Translations under genes and position numbers: made by a program
Shown: positions 1 through 10,073 of the stretch, piece by piece
How the letters are laid out: each line of letters starts with the position of its first letter
Numbering within the stretch: the first letter of the stretch is position 1
DNA from: Posidonia oceanica
Taxonomy: Eukaryota; Streptophyta; Magnoliopsida; Alismatales; Posidoniaceae
DNA: 64,000 bases
Reading direction: 5' to 3'
Assembly (NCBI GenBank): GCA_037176725.1
Contig: JAZBRS010000020.1
Coordinates: 81,972,001 to 82,036,000 of the forward strand
Notes under the pieces: model-generated
Databases searched by the model: none
Told to the model about the DNA's origin: nothing
What the model saw: the letters and a program-made list of their open reading frames with translations, nothing else

Positions 1-1139
1 TCTACACTGTTTTGCCAAACATTGTTTTGGAGTTTCATGTCTTCTATTTCTTTTCTCAATTTTCCCAATTCTTCTTTATTGTCCTCTTCTTCTTCTTTAG
101 AACTCTCATTTTGAGGTACTTGAGAGCTAGAGGAAGAAGGACGGGTACTCTTGAGAGCTTTTGCTCTTTCTAATGCTTTTTCCATTCTTACTATGGCGAC
201 ATCGTCTATAGGATGAGCTCTAATGGGAAGGTGTGGCTCATGTTCTAAGGATACACCAAAGTGGATAAAAACATAAGTGAGAAGGGGTCCATAAAAAAGT
301 TTTGTTTTGATATATGTCATGTGATGAATTATGACACGAGCCCAATTAACAGGAATCTTCTTAATTATGGCATACACAGCTTTACAGGTTATGCTACTCA
401 ATTTATCGAAGTGTCCTTTCTTTTGAATAACATTGGCTGCAAGAATATATGCTAGAATCCTAGAAGTCCTAGATAACTGATTTATCTTATTTGGGATGAA
501 GGTACTCTTTTTGTTTTGACAAATGGTTTTATTTATTTCTAGATAACTAATGCCTAATTCTTCTACAGATAATGTGATGTCTATACCTGTGGAAGGAATT
601 TTTAATAACTGACCTATTAAGACTTCATCAAAAGTCATTTCTATACCTAAGAGATATGAGTCATAGGTATCAGCTAATATCAAGAGGTTGGCATAAAACT
701 CAAATACTAGGTGTGGATAATACTTATTGTCGCCCATAGAAGCTAGAAATGGAGTTAAAGATTGTGCATAAAAAATAGAACGAATTTCACCCAAGGACTG
801 GAAGTTTACTTTTCTGCCGGTGAGGACTTCTCAGTTTGCAAATCTCTCCCGGTGGACTTTCATAGCTTCCTCATCGATGAAGTGGAGGAACTTGTTTCCA
901 TGAGTGTGGTCTTCATCGGAGGAGTCGCTGCCGATGGACCGAGCCTTCCTCTTGGGCTTCTGTGCAAAGCTTTTCTTTGGCGCCATTAGAATAGGAGGAG
1001 GAGTAGGAGGAAGAGCCGACTGTAGAGGAGTCTGGAGAGGTGACAACGAACGGCAGAGAGATGCCGGAGGCCGGAGAAGCGATGGAGGTCGGAGACTTGC
1101 CGAAGATTGGAGAGGAGTCACCGGAGAACCAAGGAACAC
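1..1139 (-). pseudogene. Accessory (env-position) ORF of the copia element, plant transposon-protein type
   Basis: From the ATG at 1139 (alternative ATG at 986, giving MAPKKSF) the frame stays open to the window edge except for one TGA at 831-833, where a CGA (Arg) codon is the likely ancestor. The N-terminus is basic and Ser/Pro-rich. The middle is a conserved-looking alpha/beta segment of about 250 residues. The left end turns Ser- and Glu-rich and then coiled-coil-like. It resembles the 'putative plant transposon protein' family (Transposase_32-like) often predicted behind SIRE-type pol genes; that assignment is from memory of the family. The function is unknown. It lies downstream of pol on the same strand, with its own TATA box. 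Confidence 0.6.
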
Positions 1140-1193
1140 GCGAGGGTTTTAGGGCTTAGGGTGGAAATGTCGGCCAAAAACGGAAGATGCACT

Positions 1194-1200
1194 ATTTATA
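1194..1200 (-). promoter_or_regulatory. TATA box of internal promoter for the accessory ORF
   Basis: On the minus strand the sequence reads CTATAAATAG, 55 bases upstream of the ATG at 1139. A CGGTATACCG palindrome sits 56 bases further upstream. The 5' LTR has the same arrangement (TATA at 6991-6997, first CGGTATTCCG at 7062). A CCTAAGCCCTAAAACCC tract lies between the TATA box and the ATG and resembles a telo-box. Confidence 0.6.
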
Positions 1201-1823
1201 GAAAATGTTTGAAACCTAGGGTTTACAACTGAGAAAATGATTTAAAAATACAAAACGGTATACCGAAATTATAATGGTATTCCGATTCATTCTTCCGGAG
1301 CAAAATGCTCTTCCGAATCAGGGAATTTCGGAAAACTGGTGAATATTGGTTCACCGATGAAAACCTATATAATTTTTGTTTTTAATTTTTTTAATCGGTG
1401 TACCAGACGAAAATGCTCTTCCAAATTAGGAAATTTCAGAAAACCGGTGAATATCGGTTCACCAAAAAAAAACTACAGGTTTTTCGTTTTTCTGTATAAT
1501 CAGAAAACCGAACCAAAATGAACTTCTGAATCAGGGAATTTCAGAAAACTGGTGAATATCGGTTCACCGAAAAAATTGCAGGTTTTTCGTTTTTCTGCAT
1601 AATCGGAAAACTGGACAAAAATGAACTTCCGAATCAGGGAATTTCGGAATTCCGGTCGAAAATGTACTTCCGAATTAGGGATTTTTGGAAAACCGATCAA
1701 AAATGCTCTTCCGAATCAAGGAATTTCGGAAAATCGGTCAAAAACAGTGCTTCAGAAATCGGAAAATCGATGAATTTTGGTATACTGATTTTGTTTTTTG
1801 AGATGATAATTTTTATAAAATGT
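1201..1823 (-). promoter_or_regulatory. Spacer with U3-like palindromic motif cluster
   Basis: This stretch between the end of pol and the internal TATA box is not coding. It holds imperfect palindromes of the CGGTATTCCG kind (for example 1256-1265) and a repeated cassette of roughly 100 bp. The cassette combines TTCCGAATCAGGGAATTTCGG with a CCGGTGAATATCGG segment, repeating from about 1310 to 1760. The same short palindrome recurs in the U3 part of the LTR, so this looks like a diverged or amplified U3-type enhancer region. The ORFs seen here are by-products of the repeats. Confidence 0.55.
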
Positions 1824-3430
1824 TTATTTAAGATCACAAATCTTGCATACACCTAGATGTCTTCTAATTTTGACAAATTGTGTTTCATCAAGAGGTTTTG
1901 TAAAAATATCTGCTAATTGATCTGATGTTGAGATAAATTCTAATTTTATATTATTGTTTGCAACATGATCTCTCAGAAAATGGTGTCTCACTTCAATGTG
2001 TTTGGTTCTTGAATGATTTATAGGATTTTTAGAAAGATTTATTGCACTTGTATTATCACACATTATAGGTGTTGTGTTAAATATTAAGTCAAAATCTTTT
2101 AATGTTTGTTTCATCTACAATATTTGGACACAGCAACATCCAGCTGCTATATATTCTGCCTCCATAGTGGATAGAGCTACACTATTTTGTTTCTTACTAA
2201 ACCAAGAAACTAAAGAATGCCCTAAAAATTGACAAGTTTCACTAGTGCTCTTTCTGTCTGTCTTACATCCAGCATAATCAGCATCACTATAACCTATCAA
2301 CTCTAAGTTTGTATTTTTAGGATAAATAGACCTAATTCTGTAGTTCCATGTAGATATCTAAATATTCTCTTAACTGCAATCAGATGAGACTCCTTTGGTG
2401 CAGCTTGATATTTGGCACAAAGACATACACTAAACATGATATCTGGTATACTAGCAGTTAAATAAAGTAGAGAACCTATCATGCCTTTAAACATCTTTTG
2501 ATCGACATTTTTCCCATTTTCATCCTTGTCTAACTTATTATTTGTACTCATAGGTGTTTTAGCATCTTTTGAATTTTCCATTCCAAATCTTTTCAATAAT
2601 TCTTTCGTATATTTTTCTTGGTAGATGAATATTTCTTCATTCATTTGCTTTACTTGAAATCCAAGAAAATAATTTAATTCTCCCATCATGCTCATCTCAA
2701 ATTCTTTTTGCATGGTGTTAGAGAACTCTTCACATAGATCTTCATTTGTTGATCCAAAGATGATATCATCAACATAGATTTGGATTAATAGAATCCCTTT
2801 TTCATTTGTCTTGATAAATAATGTTGTGTCAGCAACTCTAATAACAAAGCCTTTTTCAATCAAAAATTTCTTTAACCTATCATACCAGGTTCTAGGAGCT
2901 TGTTTTAGGCCACAGAGAGCTTTGTTCAGTTTGAATACATGATCTGTATATACTTCATGTTCAAATCCAGGGGGTTGTTTCACATATACGTCTTCCTTAA
3001 TCACCCCATTTAAAAAGGTAATTTTAACATCCATTTGATATAACTTGAAGTTCATTGAACTTGCATAAGCTAATAACATTCTTATCGATTCTAGTCTGGC
3101 AACTGGGGCATAAGTTTCATCAAAGTCGATTCCTTCTTCTTGATTGTATCCTTGTGCCACTAACCTAGCCTTATTCTTAACTATGTTTCCAGATTCATCT
3201 AGCTTATTTCTATAGATCCATTTTGTTCCAATAATTTGATGATCTTTGGGGTTTGGAACTAATTCCCAAACATTGTTTCGTTTGAATTGATTTAATTCTT
3301 CATTCGTAGCAATCATCCAAAATTCATCATTGCAAGCCTCATTTACATTTTTGGGCTCAATGGATGAAATGAATGCATATGAGGCATATTCGTGATCTAA
3401 TTTGGATCTGGTCAATATACCTTTGGACAT
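1824..3430 (-). pseudogene. Copia reverse transcriptase and RNase H, broken
   Basis: The RT domain (3430 to about 2330) shows [24 protein letters not shown], the QMDVK aspartate, [10 protein letters not shown] and an intact YVDD catalytic box. The frame is lost near 2325 by an apparent 1-bp deletion. RNase H resumes at 2300 with SDADYAG, then TMEAEY and, after a stop, CDNTSAI, so its acidic residues are retained. A TAG at 2115-2117 replaces the Trp of the expected ILW motif. The domain ends at 1824. An in-frame TAG at 3473-3475 separates it from integrase. Function of the family is known; this copy is inactive. Confidence 0.9.
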
Positions 3431-3472
3431 TTCTCCAAGGATTTGTTCTTTAAGGTAACCTTGAATGAATTG

Positions 3473-4495
3473 CTAGTTATATGAGTCAGTTTTAACTTCT
3501 TCAAGTTTATTTATGTTTTTATTGTTTTCAAGTTTTCTTACTTGATTTTCTTGATCATTTTCTTCATTATCTAGATTTATGATCTTGTTGCAAGTTTCAT
3601 CAAAATTTACATGCATTGACTCTTCAATAGTGAGTGTTCTTTTGTTATATATTCTATATGCTTTGCTTCTAGAGGAATATCTAAGAAATTTTCCTTCATC
3701 AGATTTGAGATCAAACTTATCCAAATTATCTTTGGTGTTTAGGATAAAACATTTGCAACAAAAAACCTTAAAATAAGAAATTTGTGGGGTTTTGCAAAAC
3801 CAAAGCTCAAAAGGAGTTTTATTTAAAACAGGCCTAAGTAAAACTCTATTTAAAATATAACACGTTGTATTGACAGCCTCAGTCCAGAAATGCTTGGGTA
3901 AAGAATTTTCACATAGCATAGTCCTAGCCCTTTCTTGCAATGTTCTATTTTTCCTTTTAACAACTCCATTTTGTTGTGGAGTTTTAGGAAAAGAGAAATT
4001 GTGTTGAAATCCATTTTCTTCACAGAAATTTTCAAAAATATCATTTTCAAACTCTCCTCCATGGTCACTTCTAATCTTAATAATATTTAACCCTTTTTCG
4101 TTTTGAACCTTTTTGCAGAACTTTTGAAATTCTGAAAATACATCATTCTTATTGGTTAAAAACAATATCCAAGTAAATCTTGAAAAATCATCGACTAAAA
4201 CAAAAGCATATCTTTTTCCACCTAAACTTAGAGTTCTACTTGGACCAAATAAATCGATATGAAGCAACTCTAATGGTTTGGTGGTAGAAATCATTTCTTT
4301 TGATTTGAAGGAAGATTTAATTTGTTTTCCAAATTGGCATGCATCATAAAGCTTATCCTTTTTGAAATCAATTTTTGGCAAATCATTTATAAAATCACCT
4401 TTGGATAATTTTGATAATTGTCCCATATTGGCATGGCCAAGCCTTCTATGCCATAGCCAAGCATCATCACTTGTAGAAGCTACACATGATATCAT
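3473..4495 (-). pseudogene. Copia integrase, catalytic Glu lost
   Basis: The start carries the HHCC zinc region (WHRRLGHAN), but the first Cys is replaced: YDACQFGKQ rather than the usual C-x-x-C form. The DDE core follows: HIDLFGP supplies the first Asp and RSDHGGEF the second. The third acidic residue, normally Glu in NGVVERKNR, reads Lys here (NGVVKRKNR). Family knowledge says all three are needed for strand transfer, so this integrase should be dead. It overlaps the protease frame by 4 bases in another frame, which suggests a 1-bp indel near 4495. The acidic C-terminal tail runs to the stop at 3473. Confidence 0.88.
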
Positions 4496-4860
4496 TTTAT
4501 TAGTTTTATAGGATATTTAATCTTATACACATTGTGTTTTCTATTTCCAGTAAATATTATTTTATTTGTGGTTGAATCAAAGATTGTGCATTCTTTCTTA
4601 TCAAACAAGACTTTATACGCAATATCACACAATTGACTAATGCTAATTAGATTATGTTTCAATTCATCTACTAATAAAACATTTTTAATAGAGGGATCAT
4701 TAGGATTACCTACACATCCGATCCCGACAATTATTCCTTTTGCATTATCTCCAAAAGTAATTGTTCTTTCGTCTTTAGACTTAAGAGTGCTTAGAAGACT
4801 ATGATTTCCGGTTATGTGACGGGAGCAGCCACTATCCAAAATCCACTTTGAGTACATCAT
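4492..4860 (-). pseudogene. Copia aspartic protease domain
   Basis: The domain opens with WILDSGCSRHITG, which holds the DSG active-site triad of copia proteases, and is followed by an ISISQLCD segment. It is separated from the gag tail by a frame change at about 4858 and from integrase by another at about 4495. In intact relatives these parts form one polyprotein, so both shifts are probably indels. The active site itself looks intact. Confidence 0.85.
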
Positions 4861-5405
4861 GTTCCTACATTAGAGGACAATAAGGTTTTAGGTACCCAAA
4901 TCTTGGTGGGAGAGGTTTTAATTCTTCCAAATCTATCCCTTTGAACCCTTCTAGGTGCATTATGTTTCTTTATCACAAAAATATATCTTTCATTTGTTGT
5001 AGCTCTAATGAATCCATTTTTGTATGGTTTATCCTTGTAAGAGGAAAAACCAATACCATGCTTGTAGAGTGACGATTTTTGACTAGATAGTATTAAGTCT
5101 AGATTTTCTTTTCCTTTTGTGAATTTTACAACAGTATTAAATAAGTCATTACTCTTTTCTTTAAGATCTTTTATGTCTTTTTCAAGGTTGGTGATTTTGA
5201 TTCTCATATGCTTGAGATCCATGTTTAACTCTGTATTTTTAATGCTTAGTTCTTCATTTTCATTAAGTAGTTTTTCTCCTTCAATTATGAGTTGCTTATT
5301 TGTTTTTGACAATTCTTCGTTTTGTTGATTTTTGAGTTTGTATGATGTTTTTAGACTTTTATATTTGTCATATATGTCATTGAAAGCCTCTAGCAATTCT
5401 TCCAT
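4857..5405 (-). pseudogene. Gag C-terminal coiled-coil linker
   Basis: It starts MEELLEAFNDIYDKYKSL and continues as a long charged coiled coil (many ELS, ENEEL and LEKDIK heptad-like stretches) for about 100 residues, then a basic tail. It is in the same frame as gag but separated by the TAA at 5436-5438, so it is the C-terminal part of gag rather than a separate gene. Such a coiled coil is typical of SIRE/Maximus gag. Confidence 0.75.
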
Positions 5406-5435
5406 GTTGTCACTTAGGGATATAGAGTTTTCATC

Positions 5436-6430
5436 TTATGCCATGAAGCACATGTTAGCTCTTTCAGTATACGATGATGATTCTTCATCAGAAGAAGAAT
5501 CAGTTTCATCCCAAGGGGCTTGGAGAGCCTTCTTCTTAGGTTTTCTAGTGTCTTTCCTAAAGGTTTTCATTTTAAGTAGGAGACAATCTCTTTTGATATG
5601 TCCAGGTTTGTTACACTTAAAACATAGAGGAGCTTCATCTTGTTCATGAGTTCTTCCTTTCTTATGGAATTTCTTATTTTTTATGAATCTTTGAAATCGT
5701 TTGGTGAGAAGAGCAATTTCTTCATCGTTATCATTTTCTGATTCAGAGTTAATTGTGGTTTTTAGAGCAATAACCTTTTTATTGGATTGTTTTTTACTTT
5801 CTTTTTCTTGCATTTGTACTTCATAAGAAGTCAAGTTTCCAATTAAATTTTCTAAGGCATAGTTTGATAAATCCTTAGCTTCTTCTATAGCGGTTGTTTT
5901 CTTTTCCCATTCAGGAGTTAAGAATTTTAACACTTTTTTTACTAAATCACTTTGTGGGCAGCTTTTACCAAGAGCATGTAGAAAATTTGTTGTGTCACAA
6001 AATTGTGAGAACATTTCTCCAATGAGCTCATTAGGTTTCATTTTGAATAGTTTATATTTGTGAACCAACATATTTATTTTAGTTTCTTTAACTTGATTTG
6101 TTCCTTCATGAGTTACTTCAAGATTATGCCAAGCTTCTTGAGAGGTTGTACAATTGGATATTTTATTGAATTGTTCCTGATTTACAACACAGAATAAAAT
6201 ATTTAAACCTTTTGCATCTAAGGTAGCTAATCTTTCATCCTCTTCATTCCAATCTCTATATGGCTTGCCATTTTTAGGGAAGCCATTTATTATGATGTCC
6301 CATAATTTAAAGTTTGTTGATTTTAAATATATGGTCATTCTGCATTCTAGTAACTATAGTTATTTCCATCAAAGAATGGTGGTCTGTTAATGCTTTGGCC
6401 TTCAATTACATTATTACTAGTAGAGGTCAT
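5436..6430 (-). pseudogene. Copia gag (nucleocapsid) with zinc knuckle
   Basis: The likely original start is the ATG at 6430, followed by Asn/Ser-rich codons and an RPPFFDGNNYSY segment. There TGG has become TAG and one base is lost (about 6352-6357), so the open frame restarts at 6338 (MTIYLKSTNFKLWD). The body is the gag capsid family (UBN2-like) with KINMLVHKYKLF and a C-terminal CCHC knuckle, CFKCNKPGHIKRDC. The tail is acidic and Ser-rich. The TAA at 5436 cuts it from its coiled-coil tail. The protein would form the virus-like particle and bind RNA. Confidence 0.88.
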
Positions 6431-6470
6431 GTCTAAATAGATTGTTAAATCTTACTTTTTAGACAACTTA

Positions 6471-6484
6471 GCTCTGATACCAAT
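6471..6484 (-). promoter_or_regulatory. Primer binding site (initiator tRNA-Met type)
   Basis: The minus strand reads ATTGGTATCAGAGC directly after the LTR end (CCTAACA). TGGTATCAGAGC is the standard plant copia PBS, complementary to the 3' end of initiator tRNA-Met. It fixes the element's orientation and the inner LTR border. Confidence 0.92.
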
Positions 6485-7792
6485 TGTTAGGATCGAGAGG
6501 CTACTCTAGAGGGGGGTGAATAAAGTATTTTAAGTTTAAAAGGAATTTTAACCAAATTTAAGAAATCAGTAAGTAATATTCAAAATGAAAGATATAAGTT
6601 GAGCAGTTTGAATAATTACAACAATCACAGAAAGGGAAGAGAGGCAAAGATATAAGACACAGTATGTATGGTGGTTCAGCCAACCCAGCCTAGTTCACTC
6701 CCAGATCTCTTCTGAAGTTCCCTTAATCTTTATCAAATAAACAACACTTGTTGAAGAAAAACCTCCTCTGCAAACACTAGCAGAGCTCTTCTCACAATCC
6801 GAAAAGTATGTTCCTTGTTTACAGCATGCTAAGTAGTATCTCTTTTGATCTCCTGATGGAATTTGCTCAAGATGTCACCTCTTTGGAAGTTTTGGGAGTA
6901 TTCTCACTGATTTGGAGTTTGTAGCTTAGGAAATGAGTAGTACACAATCTAGTCAGTGGTAGTGTATCTTGGTAGGTTCTAAAGGGTCCTATTTATAGAT
7001 ATATCATGACCCAAGGTTGTGTCTAACGACTAGCTCAACGTTCACAAACGGCTAGTATAATCGGTATTCCGAAATAAATCGGTTGACCGAAAATCTCCAA
7101 CTTTCGACTAAAACGGTATTCCGTTAAGAAACGGTGTTCCGATATTAATCTGAGTTGTAGATATATACTACCGGTGTTCCGGTGGATATCGGAGCTAAGG
7201 ATCCTATTCCAAGTATTGGTATTCCATTTTATATCGGTTTTCCGATTTTGCTCAACGGTCACATTTAAATAATATTTCTACTGTCCCCTTTAGAAAAAAC
7301 GGTATGCCGATGGGAGTCGGTTTTCCGTTCTTATTCAACGGTTATATTTAAATGATATTTCTACTATTTAATCCTATAACTCGTAGAACGGTATACCGGT
7401 GAGAATCGGTATTCCGTTTCTAACCTGACTTCTAAACTTTGAAGTTTTTCTAAGTGTATTCCTTAGGTTTAGGTATGGGTGTTTTCCTAACTGTTTTTGG
7501 GATGTTCTTGGAGACCTTTTACATCCTTTCTTTGAGTACAATGATAAAGAAAAATGCATACAAATAATTATAACATGAATACATTTTATCTTGATCTTTT
7601 TTTTTGTTCTTTTGTAGTCTCTGATGTAGAATTCTTTTCTGCGTTCCATGCTATATTTGATATTCTTCAATGGTTGATTTTTCTCAGATAATCCACCTAT
7701 CTTAAAATCAACTGAATAGTATAATCTCAAGTAATATCATTAATTCCATTTGTTATCATCAAAATTAAATATATCACAGATATTTTTCAACA
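6485..7792 (-). repeat. 5' LTR of the copia element, 1308 bp
   Basis: The inner border is fixed by the PBS. The outer border is placed at 7792, where the minus strand begins TGTTGAAAAATATCTGTGA, a typical SIRE-type LTR start. The LTR therefore runs TG...CA. The U3 part (about 7000-7792) contains at least ten 10-bp imperfect palindromes of the CGGTATTCCG type between 7062 and 7414. The TATA box is at 6991-6997, leaving roughly 480 bp of R-U5. The second LTR is outside the window, so the borders rest on motifs and not on a pair. Confidence 0.8.
6991..6997 (-). promoter_or_regulatory. LTR TATA box
   Basis: The minus strand reads CTATAAATAGGACCC. Transcription would start about 30 bases downstream, near 6960, giving the genomic RNA. 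Confidence 0.65.
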
Positions 7793-7872
7793 GCTCCCGG
7801 CATCGGGAAGAGAGCCTGACAATTTGACGGATGTCACCCGGGCAGTTAGGGCTGCCAGCTCGGAGAAGGAGC
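7793..7872. other. Flank of the copia insertion
   Basis: The five bases GCTCC directly after the LTR are the candidate target duplication, but the other side lies outside the window. The segment carries TGTCACCCGGGCAGTTAGGG, a phrase that recurs near 13752 and 13905. The copia element therefore inserted into the same kind of Tat-type 3'-region repeat DNA as that in 13.6-14.2 kb. Confidence 0.5.
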
Positions 7873-8574
7873 AAGCTCGCCCTCGTCTGCTCGGAGCGAG
7901 GAAGCAAGCAATGGGACTTCGTCCGCATGGAGCGAAGTCGCGCAAAGAAGCAACTTGTCCTCGTCCGCCTGGAACGAGGAAGCAAGCAACGGGACTTCGT
8001 CCGCATGGAGCGAACTCGCGCAAACAAGCAACTTGTCCTCGTCCGCCTGGAGTGAGGAACCAAGCAATGGGACTTCATCCGCACGGAGTGAAGTCGCGCA
8101 AAGAAGCAACTTGTCCTCGTATGCCCAGAGCGAGGAAGTAAATAATGGGACTTCGTCCGCACGGAGTGAAGTCGCGTAAAGAAGCAACTTGTCCTCGTTC
8201 GCTCGGAGCGAGGAAGCAAGCAACGGGACTTCGTCTGCACAGAGTGAAGTCACGTAAAGAAGCAACTTGTCCTCGTCCACCCAGAGTGAGGAAGCAAGCA
8301 ACAGGACTTCGTCCGCACGGAGCGAAGTCGCACAAAGAAGCAACTTGTCATCGTCCACTCGGAGCGAGGAAGCAAGCAACGGGACTTCGTCTGCACAGAG
8401 CGAAGTCGTGCAAAGAAGCAACTTGTCCTCGTCTGCCCGGAGTGAGGAAGCAAACAACGGGACTTCGTCCGCACGGAGCGAAGTCGCGCAAAGAAGGAAC
8501 TTGTCCTCGTCCACTGGAGCGAGGAAGCAAGCAACGGGACTTCATCTGCACGGACCGAAGTCACGCAAAGAAGC
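7873..8574. repeat. 78-bp minisatellite, 9 units
   Basis: Copies of CAACTTGTCC start at 7951, 8029, 8107, 8185, 8263, 8341, 8419 and 8497, exactly 78 bases apart; a first diverged unit starts near 7873. Each unit contains two similar halves (GGAGCGAGGAAGCAAGCAA and GGAGCGAAGTCGCGCAAAG). Since 78 is 26 codons, reading frames stay open on both strands, giving several overlapping false ORFs. Units differ by point changes and one 1-bp deletion in the last. Confidence 0.95.
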
Positions 8575-9740
8575 TGGCTGGTAAGTCTCGAACTTACTGA
8601 CTGAAAGGGGCTTGACAGGATAAGTTCGGACTTATTGATTGGAGATAACGGGAGTACCAAAACCCAGAGGTATGGCAGAGGTTCGTAGATGGTCTCGTGA
8701 CAGTTAGGGGTGTCAGCCTGATGCAAAAGGACACATAACTAGTCTGCAACTGCATCGCTCTGAGGGGCAGCTTGTGGCTTATGTTCTGATAGAGGCATGT
8801 GTGCCATTATGCTGAATGCTGGGGCTGTTGTGAATTTACCCAGCTACGGGGTCTCTATGCTTCTGCTAGGTTGTTGCATGCTCTGAAGGATATATCAGGC
8901 TGAAGGGGCTCTGTGCTTATGCCATTAATTGTGTAGAGTGTTGTAGGGGGATTCCGTAATTTCGCGGAAAGGTAGGGGCATTAGTGCAAATTTCCTAATT
9001 ATGGGGCTTGATGATTCTGCCTGCCCCGGGGTGACTGATGGATGCTGTGCCTGAGTATTCTACCGGGGAATCATCTCGAGTGATTCCAGTGCTGATCTGC
9101 AAAGCTCCTGATATTCTGACAAACTACAGGGGTTTTCTTGCAATTTTCCTTTACAATGCGATTTCTACTAGCTTCTTCTGAAATTCGCGGCCCACCATGA
9201 CTTTGAGAGGGCTAACTGAGTTTCTGCCAGAGTTTGGGGCAAATCTGGCGCTTCCGCAAAAGTTAGGGACTTATCTGCAATTTCGGATCTTAGGGGGAAT
9301 TTTGCAATTCTACCCAACTCTGCTGCTCTTCTGTCGTAACGTGAGTGCTGGCGAGTACCTTGTGTATCCCCATTAGGTACGATTGCCGTTCTGCCAAATA
9401 CTGGTGGTGACATTGGCCTTCTTGTAAAAGTTAGGGGCCTATCTGCAGTTTTTTCCAAGTGGATGGGGCATTCTGTAAATCTGCTGCCTTGGAGGGTTTT
9501 CTGACAATTGTACTAATCCTTGGGAGTGCATAACAATTTCTGTCAAAGTAGAGGGGCATTGGTGCCAAACTGCAAAAGCTGGGGGTACAACTGCAATTTT
9601 GCTGGGTAAATTGCACTTTTGGCCCTGGATATGAATTTACCGGGAACAGAGCGGAATTTTAAAACATAGAGGGACCCACTGGATAAACCTCACTACTTCG
9701 TTGCGGGGCAAATCGTCGCTCCCATCAGGCATATTGTCGC
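8575..9740. other. Non-coding retroelement spacer with degenerate 'gggg-x-gcaatttt' phrases
   Basis: No gene is seen. The sequence is a loose series of segments of about 30-60 bp of the form 'tagggg(c/g)...ctgcaatttt', much like the segments inside the giant LTRs S1 and S2 (34.3-35.3 and 58.6-59.5 kb). It is probably LTR or untranslated DNA of a Tat-type element. Confidence 0.4.
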
Positions 9741-10073
9741 TATTCCTTTATTTTTTTCCATTTCATAAGTTAAGTTGCATCCAATTTTCCTTCAATTAAC
9801 CAACTGCACATGCCCTCATCTCATTTCCTTCTCAACTCCCCTCACTACACGAGTCTCCCCCTACAGACGCCTCCTCGATCTCTTCCGGTGGCTAGGGCTC
9901 AGAGCTCGGCGAGCGGCGGCGAGGTGCTTGCGCGGTGGGCACGCAGGGGCGAGGTGCGCGGTGGCAAAGGGCGTGCGCGGTGGGGTGCCCGCGGCGAGCA
10001 CGTAGGGGCAGCGTCGGGATCGACCCTCCGGCGAGCGACAAAATGGTGAGCTCTCTCTCTTCCCCTCTGTCTT
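9741..10073 (+). pseudogene. Truncated promoter and first exon of a retroelement-borne gene
   Basis: A pyrimidine-rich leader changes to GC-rich DNA and ends in ACAAAATG directly followed by GTGAGC, a strong 5' splice site (ATG at 10043-10045). The DUF7745-like gene at 54060 has the same arrangement: its ATG also abuts GTGAGC. The intron is cut after 28 bases by the LTR at 10074. I infer a broken relative of that gene. No coding exon remains, so the identity is not certain. Confidence 0.4.

Larger units (their letters stand above)
1..7792 (-). mobile_element. Ty1/copia SIRE/Maximus-like retrotransposon, 3' end off window
   Basis: Reading on the minus strand, the order is 5' LTR, a PBS for initiator tRNA-Met, gag, protease, integrase, RT and RNase H, then a spacer and an accessory ORF. 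The integrase-before-RT order makes it copia-type. The long coiled-coil gag tail and extra 3' ORF match the SIRE/Maximus lineage. No 3' LTR is seen before position 1, so the element continues to the left. It carries several stops, several frameshifts and a changed integrase catalytic residue, so it is not autonomous. It sits in older Tat-type repeat DNA beginning at 7793. Confidence 0.9.

Noticed and set aside
831..1139. A short Pro-rich stand-alone gene ending at 831
   Set aside because: The frame continues past a single TGA for another 276 codons to the window edge; it is one broken ORF.
4492..4860. Programmed frameshift between gag, protease and integrase of the copia element
   Set aside because: Relatives use one continuous frame, and this copy has other clear indels and stops, so decay is the better reading.
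7740..8726. Several overlapping ORFs of 67-222 residues on both strands
   Set aside because: They are repeats of a 78-bp unit (26 codons) read in different frames; no domain, and frames on both strands are equally open.
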